A DNA stretch of 42,011 nt. Source: Gemmatimonadota bacterium. Lineage in GTDB: Bacteria; Gemmatimonadota; Gemmatimonadetes; Longimicrobiales; Gaopeijiaceae. This document shows positions 34,840 through 42,011 of the stretch, in pieces. Location: assembly GCA_013002885.1 (NCBI GenBank), contig JABDLS010000113.1:1-42011 (forward strand), in the 5' to 3' direction. The position numbers and the translations under genes were made by a program. The notes beneath the pieces were generated by a model. The model worked only from the letters and a program-made list of their open reading frames with translations, did not search any database and was not told the origin of the DNA. Position 1 is the stretch's first letter; each line of letters starts with the position of its first letter.

Positions 34840-37209
34840 TCAGAGGGTCGCGGCCAACGCCTTGAGGTCGGCCTCTAGCCGGGTCACCCACGTCTCGAGT
34901 TCGTCATAGATTTCGGGGGCTCCCGTCATGTCCCCGTTTCGACCGAGAACCTCGAGGCGCTCCGCTCTCGAGCGGGCTGGCTCTGCACCGAAAACGGCCA
35001 CTGCTCCCTTTATGGTGTGCGCGGCGCGCTCGAGGGCTCGAGGATCGCTGGCCTGGAGGGCCGCTTCGACGCCCCCCATCAAGTTCGGTCGATCGGCCTC
35101 GAAGACCTCCACCAGCATCCGGATGAGCTCCGCGTCGCCCTCGGTGCGGCCCATGAGCTCTCCCCGGTCGAACGACGGGGCATCGTCGGTCTCACCCGAC
35201 GAGGGGGGGCGGGGTTCCGTTCGCTCGGGGGGTGGCGTACGCCCGATGCCGAGAAGGACGGCGCGCAGACGATCACGATTGATGGGCTTCGTGACATAGT
35301 CGTTCATCCCCGCTTCCAGAAAACGTTCACGGTCACCGACCATGGCGTGCGCCGTCATCGCGACGATGGGAATGAAGGTCCCGTCCTCCGCCTCTCGTTC
35401 GCGGATCTCCCGGGTGGCTTCGAGGCCGTCCATCTCGGGCATCTGGATATCCATGAGGATCACGTCGAAGTCTTCCGCTTCGAGGGCGTCGAGGACCTCG
35501 CGACCGTTCCCTGCCAGACGAACGGAGTGGCCGAAACGATGAAGCATGTGGACGGAGAGTTTCTGGTTGACGGGATTGTCTTCGGCGAGGAGTACCTTGA
35601 GGTTGAGGCGGGTCTCCCGGAGGGAGTGTCTCGTCACGAGCTGCCCCCGGGACTCGGCGTCCTTCGCTTTTTCGATGGTGAGAAGCAGAGCCTCGCGCAG
35701 TTCGGCGGGTGCCAGTGGCTTGAGTAGATACGAGGCGATGCCCAACTCCTCGCAGCGCGCCCCGTCACCACGCTTCCCGGCTGCGGTGATGGCGACCATG
35801 ACTACATCGTTGAACCGGTCGTCTCCGCGGATGCGTTCCGCGAGTTCGAAGCCGCTCATCTCGGGCATGTTCCGGTCGAGGAGGACGATGTCGAACGGTG
35901 AGCCCTCGTCCCAGGCTGCTCCGAGCATCTCCAGCGCTCGGGCTCCCGACGGTGCCGACTTCACTTCCATGCCCATCCGATCGGCGAAGCCCTCCAGGAT
36001 CCGGAGGTTCGGCTCCAGGTCGTCAACGGCCAGAACCCGTAGGCCGGTGAGCTCGACTTCCCCGGCCGCCGGACGTGCCCGAGCGTCCTGCGCCTCGCCC
36101 AAGCGGGCCGTGAAGCGAAAGGTGCTACCGGCGCCGACTTCGCTTTCCACCTCGACCTGGCCCCCCATCATGTCCACCAGACCGGCTGTGATGGCGAGTC
36201 CCAGCCCGGTGCCGCCGAAGCGGCGGGTCATCGTGCCGTCGACCTGATTGAAGGAGCCGAAGATATGCTCGAGCTTGTCGGCCGGGATTCCGATTCCCGT
36301 GTCCTTCACCTCGAATCGCACCGTGACGGGGTGGGTGTCATCCGTCTCGACATGCTCGACGGTGACCCTGACCGACCCCTCCGTGGTGAACTTCACCGCG
36401 TTCCCGACGAGATTCACCAGAATCTGTCGAAGTCGTCCCGGATCTCCCCGAAGGCGTTCCGGTACGCCGGGGCGCTCGTCGTAGAGCAGTTCCACACCCT
36501 TCTGGCGAGCGGAAAGCGCCAGAGGCTTCAACGCACTGGTGACCGTCTCCCACAACGTGAAGTCGATCTCCTCCAGATCCATCTTCCCCGCCTCGATCTT
36601 CGAGAAGTCGAGGATGCTGTTGATGGTCTCGAGGAGCGCCCCCGCAGACTGGTGCACCATCTGGAGGTACTCGCGCTGCTGGTCGGTGAGTACCGTGTCG
36701 AGAGCGAGCTCAGTCATGCCGATGACTCCATTCATCGGCGTGCGGATCTCGTGGCTCATGTTCGCGAGGAACTCGCTCTTGGCGATGTTCGCTTCCTCTG
36801 CCATGCGCGTGGCCTCGAGAAGCTCTGACTCGCGTTCATGATGGTCGGTCACGTCTCGGGCGAGGGCGTAGATGAGGCCCTCCTCGGAGTAGGGCACCGC
36901 CTTCCACTCGAAGAGGCGGTGGCTGCCATCGGCCATCCTGCATCGCACCGTGAACCCTCCGGACCTTCGCCCGGCAACGACCGCGGCGAGTTCGGACCTG
37001 GAGTCCTCGAGGTCGTCCGGGTGGACGAAGTCGAGGATGGGACGGGACAGCAGTTCGGATTCGTCGTACCCGGTGACACTGGTCCAGGCCGGGTTCAGCA
37101 GCTTGAAGAAGCCGTCGAAGCCGATGACACAGAAGAGGTCGACGCCGAGCTCGAAAAAGCGGTGCGCCTTCCACTCCGATCCGGTTTGGGCTGCGGAGGT
37201 CTTCGTCAC
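34840..37209 (-). CDS. Hybrid histidine kinase: PAS-HisKA-HATPase-REC-REC-HPt
   Basis: This 789-residue cytoplasmic BarA-type kinase has no membrane segment. It has a PAS domain (about 14-125), HisKA with phosphoacceptor H153 (ANMSHEIRTPMNGVIGM) and HATPase (N270 in NLVGNAVKF; G boxes DTGIGIP and GGTGLGLAI). REC1 follows (about 390-505, D445 in LLDRNMPEMSG), then REC2 (about 538-655, D587 in LMDIQMPEMDG) and a C-terminal HPt with H731 in AAHTIKGAVAVFG. All phosphotransfer residues are present, so a full internal relay is expected. The signal is sensed by the PAS domain and cannot be named. The GTG start at 37209 has AGGAG 9 bases upstream. It is the last gene of a four-gene operon, 12 bases after the glycosyltransferase. 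Confidence 0.96.
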   Translation of the reverse strand: MTKTSAAQTGSEWKAHRFFELGVDLFCVIGFDGFFKLLNPAWTSVTGYDESELLSRPILDFVHPDDLEDSRSELAAVVAGRRSGGFTVRCRMADGSHRLFEWKAVPYSEEGLIYALARDVTDHHERESELLEATRMAEEANIAKSEFLANMSHEIRTPMNGVIGMTELALDTVLTDQQREYLQMVHQSAGALLETINSILDFSKIEAGKMDLEEIDFTLWETVTSALKPLALSARQKGVELLYDERPGVPERLRGDPGRLRQILVNLVGNAVKFTTEGSVRVTVEHVETDDTHPVTVRFEVKDTGIGIPADKLEHIFGSFNQVDGTMTRRFGGTGLGLAITAGLVDMMGGQVEVESEVGAGSTFRFTARLGEAQDARARPAAGEVELTGLRVLAVDDLEPNLRILEGFADRMGMEVKSAPSGARALEMLGAAWDEGSPFDIVLLDRNMPEMSGFELAERIRGDDRFNDVVMVAITAAGKRGDGARCEELGIASYLLKPLAPAELREALLLTIEKAKDAESRGQLVTRHSLRETRLNLKVLLAEDNPVNQKLSVHMLHRFGHSVRLAGNGREVLDALEAEDFDVILMDIQMPEMDGLEATREIREREAEDGTFIPIVAMTAHAMVGDRERFLEAGMNDYVTKPINRDRLRAVLLGIGRTPPPERTEPRPPSSGETDDAPSFDRGELMGRTEGDAELIRMLVEVFEADRPNLMGGVEAALQASDPRALERAAHTIKGAVAVFGAEPARSRAERLEVLGRNGDMTGAPEIYDELETWVTRLEADLKALAATL

Positions 37210-37221
37210 GTCCGTTGGCTC

Positions 37222-38658
37222 CTAAGGGTCGTCACCGTCTGTCGCAAATCCCTTCCGCTCCATCACTCCCCACGCCGACGCCCCTCGCAGCTTCGAGATC
37301 ATCCCGCGGAGGCGCCACCAGATCGACAACTGTCGATAGCCAACGTTCTCCACGACGGCCATGACGAGCAAGGTTGCCAGGTCACGCATCTTCGGGTAAC
37401 GGCGAAAGCTCAACTCCTCGAGTCCAACCGCGGCGAAGGAGAGCGATATCCCCAGTGCGAACGCCACTGCCAGAAACGCCAGCACATAGGGCGTCGATGC
37501 ACGGCCAAGGAGAAGGGCGGCGACGAAGGTCAGGTAGCCGAGGCTTTCGATGACGGGGCCCAGAACCTCGAGGAAGAAGTAGTACGGTGCGGCGAGCATC
37601 CCGATACGACCGTACTTGGGGTTGAAGATCATGACCCGGTTGCGCCAAAGGGACTCCACCAGCCCGCGCTGCCAACGATCTCTCTGTCGACCCAGCACCC
37701 CGAGGTCCTCCGGGCATTCCGTCCAGGCTACCGGGTCGGGCACGAACGCCACCCGGTACTTCTCGCCATTCTCCCGACAGTGGCGATGGAGGCGAACGAC
37801 CAGCTCCATGTCTTCGCCCACCGTGTCGTGTAGGTAGCCACCGATCTCGACGACGTGCCGGCGGCTGAACATGCCGAAGGCACCGGAGATGATGAGTGTG
37901 GCGTCGAGGGCATCCCAGCCCATTCGGCCGGACAGGAAGGAGCGCAGGTACTCGAGCACCTGGATGCGGGCCAGGAGATTCCTCGGCAGTCTCACTTCTT
38001 CGACGATACCGGAGCGGACTTTGCACCCGTTGACGATCCGGATGACACCACCGGCAGCCACTGTCGTCGCGTCCTCGAGGAAGGCCCGGACGATGCGCGT
38101 CAGGGCCTCGGGTTCCAGCAAGCTGTCGGCGTCCATGGCGCAGAACAGGGGGTGCCGACAGTAGTTGATGCCCGTGTTCAGGGCGTCGGCTTTGCCTCCG
38201 TTCTCCTTGTCGATGACCCAGAGGTTGGGATGGACGGTGCTGCGGTAGATCCCTCGGACGGTCGCAGTCCCGATCTGGGCTACAGGCGCCCGGGCAGCGG
38301 GCTCGAGCTCGAAAGCGTCGACCATCCGCTGAAGTGTGCCGTCGGACGACCCGTCGTTGACGACCAGGATGTCATAGCTGGGATAGCGGAGGGTCAGAAG
38401 AGAGCGGGTGGATTCGACGCAGGTGGGCTCTTCGTTGTAGGCCGGTGCGATGAGGGTGACCGGTGGAAGACCCGCAGTGGCCATGAGTTCGTCCGGGTCG
38501 ACCGAACTCATTCGAAGGGCGTAGCGCCGGAGGGCGCCGAACGCCAGGAGCGTCATCCACAGGTACGTACCGTTCAGCAGCACGAAGTAGCCGATGACCA
38601 CGACGTTGAAGCCGTCGAGGAAGGCCAGACCGAGGTCGGCGAGGGCACCACCGGTCAT
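37222..38658 (-). CDS. Processive GT2 glycosyltransferase, membrane bound
   Basis: This 478-residue enzyme is of the cellulose/hyaluronan/PgaC synthase type. It has one or two helices at the N-terminus (about 16-42), the GT-A domain, and three or four helices at the C-terminus (about 345-445). The full motif set is present: D102 in VVNDGSSDGT, D176-A-D178 in CAMDADSLLEP, E282-D283 in VGEDMEL, and Q325-R-D-R-W329. It should add sugars from a nucleotide-sugar to a growing polymer and push it through the membrane. The sugar is unknown. No PilZ domain is attached. Its start overlaps the HEAT gene stop as ATGA. The gene lies between two signalling genes, so polymer synthesis is probably controlled by the relay. 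Confidence 0.95.
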   Translation of the reverse strand: MTGGALADLGLAFLDGFNVVVIGYFVLLNGTYLWMTLLAFGALRRYALRMSSVDPDELMATAGLPPVTLIAPAYNEEPTCVESTRSLLTLRYPSYDILVVNDGSSDGTLQRMVDAFELEPAARAPVAQIGTATVRGIYRSTVHPNLWVIDKENGGKADALNTGINYCRHPLFCAMDADSLLEPEALTRIVRAFLEDATTVAAGGVIRIVNGCKVRSGIVEEVRLPRNLLARIQVLEYLRSFLSGRMGWDALDATLIISGAFGMFSRRHVVEIGGYLHDTVGEDMELVVRLHRHCRENGEKYRVAFVPDPVAWTECPEDLGVLGRQRDRWQRGLVESLWRNRVMIFNPKYGRIGMLAAPYYFFLEVLGPVIESLGYLTFVAALLLGRASTPYVLAFLAVAFALGISLSFAAVGLEELSFRRYPKMRDLATLLVMAVVENVGYRQLSIWWRLRGMISKLRGASAWGVMERKGFATDGDDP

Positions 38659-39719
38659 TCGCTCAGCACCTGCTGCGCCAGGAGTGACCAGGGCCCTCGT
38701 GACCCCGCGATACGCTCGAGGGTCGCCATTTCGCCCAGTGACATCAGGCCACGAGCGGCCTCCAAGGAGACCCAGAACGTCGTGTCGTCCAGCTTCGATT
38801 GGAGCGCGGGGATCTCGTCTTCTCCACCGAGGGCGGCGAGGGCCGAGACTCCGGACGCGCGGACAACGGCGTCCGGTGAGTCCACGAAGGGCCGGACCAC
38901 CGGGAGGTGCTCCTGATGGCCGAGCTGTTCGAGGATTCGGAGGCAGCCCACCACGAGCTCGCGGTCCCGATCGGCCATGCCCTCGAGCAGGCCGACGGCC
39001 GTGGGGACAGAGGGCAAGTCGTTGAGTTCTCGGAGGGCGTCGGAGGCCACGGCCCGAACCAGGGGTGGTTCCATGTCGCTGGCGAGGATCGCCCGCAGGA
39101 GTGGAGCCGACCGGGGACCGCCGCCGGCGAGCATGCTGGCCAGGAAGCCGCGGCTCCAGCCCGTGAAGCGTGGCAAGTGCTCCAGGACCGCTGGAAAATG
39201 GCGCTCGTGGCCCGGCCGGAAGAGGCTGCGGGCGGCGATCATCGCCACGATCGGGGAGGGGTCCTTCAGGGCGCTTGCCACCGCATGTGCGTACTTGGGC
39301 ATCCCCATCCTAGCCAGGATCAGAACCGCGTGCCCCCGCGACTCGGCCGTGCCTTCGCGTAGGGCCGGAATCACCCTTGGCAGGTACGGATCGGCTATCG
39401 CCTGGATCAGGCCACGCTCCTCACCTCGCAGAAGGCGGGCGTACTCCAAGAGGAACTCCAGGAAGTCCAGGGCGTCGGCATCGTCGACGCGTTCGAAGAT
39501 CGCATGGGGTGGTGCGGCTCCACTGAGGATCTCGAGCATGGCTGGCTCCCACCTTCGCTGGAGCCTCACCTGACGGCGAGCCCTCCGGTCGTTGCGGATC
39601 CTCAGGACGATGGCCAGGGCGGCAAAGGCGAAAGAGGCCAATAGCAGCACCAGAGCGGCTGCCGCCAGGAGCAGGAACCCACGATCCATCGTGGTGGCGC
39701 CAGGGACGTCCTGGAGCAT
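38655..39719 (-). CDS. Membrane-anchored HEAT-repeat protein
   Basis: This 354-residue protein has one N-terminal helix (FLLLAAAALVLLLASFAFAA), a short basic stop-transfer stretch (RIRNDRRARRQVRLQRR) and then about seven HEAT repeats facing the cytoplasm. Repeats are seen in ALREGTAESRGHAVLILARM, PSPIVAMIAARSLF, PDAVVRASGVSALAALGG and TTFWVSLEAARGLMSLG. It is most likely a scaffold or adaptor for the glycosyltransferase, whose start overlaps its stop codon (ATGA). A second in-frame ATG at 39689 sits just before the helix and could be the real start. The two genes next to each other in this order suggest a stable complex. Confidence 0.88.
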   Translation of the reverse strand: MLQDVPGATTMDRGFLLLAAAALVLLLASFAFAALAIVLRIRNDRRARRQVRLQRRWEPAMLEILSGAAPPHAIFERVDDADALDFLEFLLEYARLLRGEERGLIQAIADPYLPRVIPALREGTAESRGHAVLILARMGMPKYAHAVASALKDPSPIVAMIAARSLFRPGHERHFPAVLEHLPRFTGWSRGFLASMLAGGGPRSAPLLRAILASDMEPPLVRAVASDALRELNDLPSVPTAVGLLEGMADRDRELVVGCLRILEQLGHQEHLPVVRPFVDSPDAVVRASGVSALAALGGEDEIPALQSKLDDTTFWVSLEAARGLMSLGEMATLERIAGSRGPWSLLAQQVLSE

Positions 39720-39745
39720 CGAGGCGATCCGGCGGACCGGGGCGA

Positions 39746-41410
39746 TCAGGCCTGCGCCTCGTTCGGGGGGTCGAGGCCAGGTGGACCGTCAGGCTCGGTG
39801 TCCTGGTCTGGCAGGGGGGCAGTGGTGCCGTCCGTGGCCACCCGGGCGGCGCTTCTCCCCTGTCGTTCGCCGCGCTGCCCGGGGTGGGCGTGAAGGAGTC
39901 GACGGACACGAGCGAGGAGCTCTGTAGGAGAGAATGGCTTCAGCATATAGTCGTCGGCACCCAACTCCAGTCCTCGGACCACATCGGCTTCGCTGCCCAT
40001 GCCCGTAAGCATGACGATGGGCACGCCCACGTAGCGTGGGATGTCCCGCAACCTTGCCAGGAGCTCGAAGCCGTCCATCCCCGGGACCTTCACGTCGAGG
40101 ATTGCCAGGTCGAAGGACGCGTCAGCAGCCCAGTCGTACGCGTCGCGTCCGTCCTCGAAGGCCACGACCTCGTGTCCGTCGCGGACCAGCCGATGATGAA
40201 GGAGAGTCGATGTCACGCGGTCGTCCTCCACCATGAGGACGCGGTGGGTCTTCAGCTCCAGATCCACTTCGGCGTGCACCGCGTCTCCGCCAGCCGCTCT
40301 CGCGGAGTAAAGGGAGCGCTGGGCAGAGGAGATGGCGTCGTGTAGAGGCTGATCCGTCCCGACCGTCGCGACACCTCCCGATAGGGTGATGTCGATCCTC
40401 GCGTCCCGCATTTCGTCGAGGGCGTCGTCGCGGGCCAACATGTGGATCGTCGTTTCGAGCATCCGTTTCGCCTCCGTAGCCGTCCGGTCCGGAAGCACAG
40501 CTACCAACTCGGAGGTCTCCCACCTCCCGAGGTGATCTCCCTTGCCGATGGCCTCGTGTACCGCAGCGGAGACCTCCAGAAGGAACCGATCGCCGGCGTC
40601 CTGCCCAAGACGCATGGTCACTTCGGCCAGCGGGTCCAGCGAGAGGACAGCGACGGTCAGGGGCACTCCCGCTGCCGCCGCCTGGCGGCGGTACTGCTCG
40701 TAATGGGCCAGGAGGCCAGCCCGGTTGGGTAGGCCCGTCAGCCCGTCCCGTACCGCGTCCCTTCGCTCCCGTCCGGCTTTGATATGGCGTGCCGCCGCCG
40801 ATCGAAGCGCCTTGGGATCCGCCGGTTTCTCGAGAAAATCATCGGCACCTACCGCCATGCACTCGGCTCGGGCGACCGCGCCGGCGTTCGACGAAAGCAC
40901 GATCACCGGCACGATGGCGGTGGCGGCGGCCTCCCGCATCTGGACCAGCACGTCTCGTCCGTCCCGGTCCGGAAGGATGAGGTCGAGGATGACGAGGTCG
41001 ACCTCACGTTCTTCAAGGGTCTCCAGGGCCTTCTCCGCCGACTCGGCGATGAGCAACTCGCGGCCGTCTGCGCGTAGGTACGCCTTCGTTGCCGTGGCGA
41101 CGGTCTTGTTGTCCTCGACGATGAGGATCGTCGCCTGGTCGGTGGGACGTTCGTCGCGCAACTCCGCCACGCGAGCCAGGAAGTTCGCAACGCTTCGTTC
41201 CAGGTGTGCGTCGGCCGCTCGCTGGATCGCCATGGCCCCGGCAGCCACCTCCTTCAGCTCCAGAGCCTGCGCCGCCGACTCGAGAGAACGAGCAATGCGG
41301 CGGACGGAGGTCCCGACCGATGGATCGCGTCCCAGACTGGCCGCCGCCGTCTCCAGCCCGTCGAACTGGGCGGAGAGCGTCTCGAGTCGTTGAGGCACCG
41401 AGTCCGTCAT
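39746..41410 (-). CDS. Response regulator: degenerate HPt-REC-degenerate GGDEF-REC
   Basis: This 554-residue soluble protein has four parts. Residues 1-88 look like an HPt bundle, with RRIARSLESAAQALEL where the active form reads like IAHSL; the His is replaced by R41. REC1 (about 94-210) has D143 in VILDLILPDRDG. The GGDEF-like domain (about 218-375) keeps DGLTGLPNR at its start but has RWETSEL instead of R-x-GGDEF and lacks the Asn of the usual metal loop, so it should not make c-di-GMP. REC2 (about 390-505) has D439 in LAILDVKVPGMDG. The tail is disordered and Pro-rich. GAGG lies 4 bases before the ATG. It is the first gene of the operon, 26 bases before the HEAT gene. Confidence 0.93.
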   Translation of the reverse strand: MTDSVPQRLETLSAQFDGLETAAASLGRDPSVGTSVRRIARSLESAAQALELKEVAAGAMAIQRAADAHLERSVANFLARVAELRDERPTDQATILIVEDNKTVATATKAYLRADGRELLIAESAEKALETLEEREVDLVILDLILPDRDGRDVLVQMREAAATAIVPVIVLSSNAGAVARAECMAVGADDFLEKPADPKALRSAAARHIKAGRERRDAVRDGLTGLPNRAGLLAHYEQYRRQAAAAGVPLTVAVLSLDPLAEVTMRLGQDAGDRFLLEVSAAVHEAIGKGDHLGRWETSELVAVLPDRTATEAKRMLETTIHMLARDDALDEMRDARIDITLSGGVATVGTDQPLHDAISSAQRSLYSARAAGGDAVHAEVDLELKTHRVLMVEDDRVTSTLLHHRLVRDGHEVVAFEDGRDAYDWAADASFDLAILDVKVPGMDGFELLARLRDIPRYVGVPIVMLTGMGSEADVVRGLELGADDYMLKPFSPTELLARVRRLLHAHPGQRGERQGRSAARVATDGTTAPLPDQDTEPDGPPGLDPPNEAQA

Positions 41411-41668
41411 CGATCCTCGTGGCGGCGGATGGGGCGGGAATCAATCCGTGACCTCTCGGTCGCCCCAAGATAGGGTCGCCGTCACGGAAATGCTTGGGTT
41501 TTTAAGCAATGTCTTCGGTCGGACGGATTTCGATGGGTACGCCCATCAAACTGTTGGGTCCGCGCCACAAATAGGGGACGACGGACTCATGAGGTTGACC
41601 GGGTGTGGCGTCATGACTCCTCCACGGCCGTCTGGCCCCCTTCAGCCAGGTCATCTGCTCCGATCGGC

Positions 41669-41709
41669 CACGATGTCCAGTCACGTTGTCCGATACGGCC
41701 ACTCTGTCC
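41669..41709 (+). repeat. Three 10-bp direct repeats CAC-nn-TGTCC type
   Basis: CACGATGTCC (41669-41678), CACGTTGTCC (41682-41691) and CACTCTGTCC (41700-41709) share CAC, two variable bases and TGTCC, at steps of 13 and 18 bases. The first and third are also preceded by CGAT(a)CGGC. They look like protein-binding half sites, but chance is not excluded. Confidence 0.45.
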
Positions 41710-41726
41710 ACTGCCGAGGGTGCCTC

Positions 41727-41744
41727 CGATTTCAGCTGAAATCG
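41727..41744. promoter_or_regulatory. 18-bp perfect palindrome, operator-like
   Basis: CGATTTCAGCTGAAATCG reads the same on both strands over 18 bases. It lies about 20 bases upstream of a possible -35 (TTGTAA, 41761-41766). This is a likely site for a dimeric regulator of the downstream RNA or of the divergent operon. Confidence 0.5.
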
Positions 41745-41787
41745 CTCCGGAACCCCCGTTTTGTAAGCTCATCATGAGTTGGTACAG

Positions 41788-42011
41788 AGGTTGGCACCTC
41801 TATTGCCCTTACCAGTGGTCAACAAGACACAAGGGCTACGGGGCCGTTCTTCTTCCCCGGCGATGCGCTGGGAAAAGCGACTTTACTGGCTTGAATCCCC
41901 CCAGGGTCGGTCCCGTAGCCCGAACATCCCCCCCGAGAGGTGGCTGACCCGCCCCCCCCGAAGTTGGGCGGCCCCTCTGGCCCCGCAGGTTCGCCTGCGG
42001 GGTCTTTTTTT
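41788..42011 (+). ncRNA. Candidate structured RNA ending in an intrinsic terminator
   Basis: A 14-bp stem joins 41833-41846 with 41908-41921 (one G-U pair). It is enclosed by a 7-bp stem CACCTCT (41795-41801) with AGAGGTG (41936-41942). A 61-base apical region can fold further. Two alternatives compete: GCCCTT (41805-41810) with AAGGGC (41831-41836), and AGAGG (41936-41940) with CCTCT (41974-41978). A further stem joins CCGCCC (41949-41954) and GGGCGG (41966-41971). A weak promoter (TTGTAA, 16 bases, TACAGA) would start the RNA near 41790, giving about 220 bases. The rod with an internal bubble recalls 6S RNA in size and form, but I do not see enough conserved sequence to name it. It could also be the leader of a gene beyond the window. 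Confidence 0.42.
41981..42011 (+). terminator. Intrinsic terminator with UUCG loop
   Basis: CCCCGCAGG (41981-41989), loop TTCG, CCTGCGGGG (41994-42002) is a perfect 9-bp stem followed by TC and a run of seven T to the window end. It ends a plus-strand transcript that must begin in the gene-free region before it, since the nearest upstream genes are on the other strand. Confidence 0.92.

Larger units (their letters stand above)
41411..41787. other. Gene-free region with repeats and palindromes
   Basis: I see no supported gene in these 377 bases; the frames that stay open lack ribosome sites and domains. The region holds the 5' side of the signalling operon. It also has an inverted repeat GATGGG-tacg-CCCATC (41532-41547), three short CAC repeats, an 18-bp palindrome and a CTCAT-c-ATGAG dyad (41768-41778). 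No good promoter for the minus-strand operon could be fixed by eye. Confidence 0.6.

Noticed and set aside
39746..41410. Calling the response regulator an active diguanylate cyclase
   Set aside because: The GGDEF signature is replaced by ETSEL and the metal loop is altered, so catalysis is very unlikely.
41448..41777. A 109-codon plus-strand frame in the last intergenic region
   Set aside because: It has no ribosome site or domain, and it runs through palindromes and repeats that are better explained as regulatory DNA.
41936..42003. A stretch beginning GAGAGGTGGCTGA that resembles the start of a tRNA-Ser
   Set aside because: There is no anticodon arm, T arm or acceptor 3' strand at the right distance; the following bases form other hairpins and the terminator.

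Overview
The window is a 42 kb, GC-rich, gene-dense bacterial chromosome segment. Its gene families point to an uncultured relative of Gemmatimonadota, Acidobacteriota or a nearby group. The markers are an ADOP-type orphan MacB/FtsX permease, a DUF1592/DUF1552 cytochrome pair, a secreted DinB protein, a TolB-propeller/amidohydrolase fusion, and many secreted beta-lactamase-like, NHL and lipoprotein genes. This assignment is inferred from gene families, because no rRNA or tRNA gene was found. No IS element, prophage or CRISPR array was recognised.

Layout. At 1-2408 is the C-terminal bulk of an ADOP permease cut by the window edge. It is followed by a convergent secreted class C beta-lactamase-like protein, a PH-like membrane protein, a small lipoprotein-like gene downstream of an HU gene, a histidine-rich anchored protein, a DoxX-like membrane protein and an SLC13 permease (2505-9460). 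From 9624 to 17049 lies a tightly coupled plus-strand operon: DUF1592 di-haem-type cytochrome, Tat-exported DUF1552 protein, secreted ankyrin protein and AtoE-like short-chain fatty acid transporter. From 17176 to 19618 are a protein of an unrecognised family, a frameshifted beta-barrel remnant and an intact small beta-barrel-like protein.

From 19831 to 28680 are a secreted DinB protein, a thioredoxin-like lipoprotein, a beta-propeller lipoprotein coupled to a metal-dependent hydrolase, the large propeller-amidohydrolase fusion and a CaiB-type CoA transferase. From 28708 to 34784 two divergent units face each other. One is an RnfD-like membrane protein fused to cysteine-paired Sel1-like repeats plus a SUMF1-fold protein. 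The other is a MOCOS-like PLP desulfurase, an NHL lipoprotein and a LolA-like periplasmic protein.

From 41410 down to 34840 runs a four-gene minus-strand operon: a response regulator with two receivers and degenerate HPt and GGDEF domains, a membrane-anchored HEAT protein, a processive GT2 glycosyltransferase and a PAS-HK-REC-REC-HPt hybrid kinase. Together they look like a phosphorelay that controls polysaccharide synthesis or export.

The last 600 bases have no convincing gene. They hold short repeats, an 18-bp perfect palindrome, a strongly folding candidate RNA and a textbook UUCG-loop terminator. This is the best candidate in the window for something undescribed, followed by the RnfD/Sel1/SUMF1 module and the signalling-glycosyltransferase operon.
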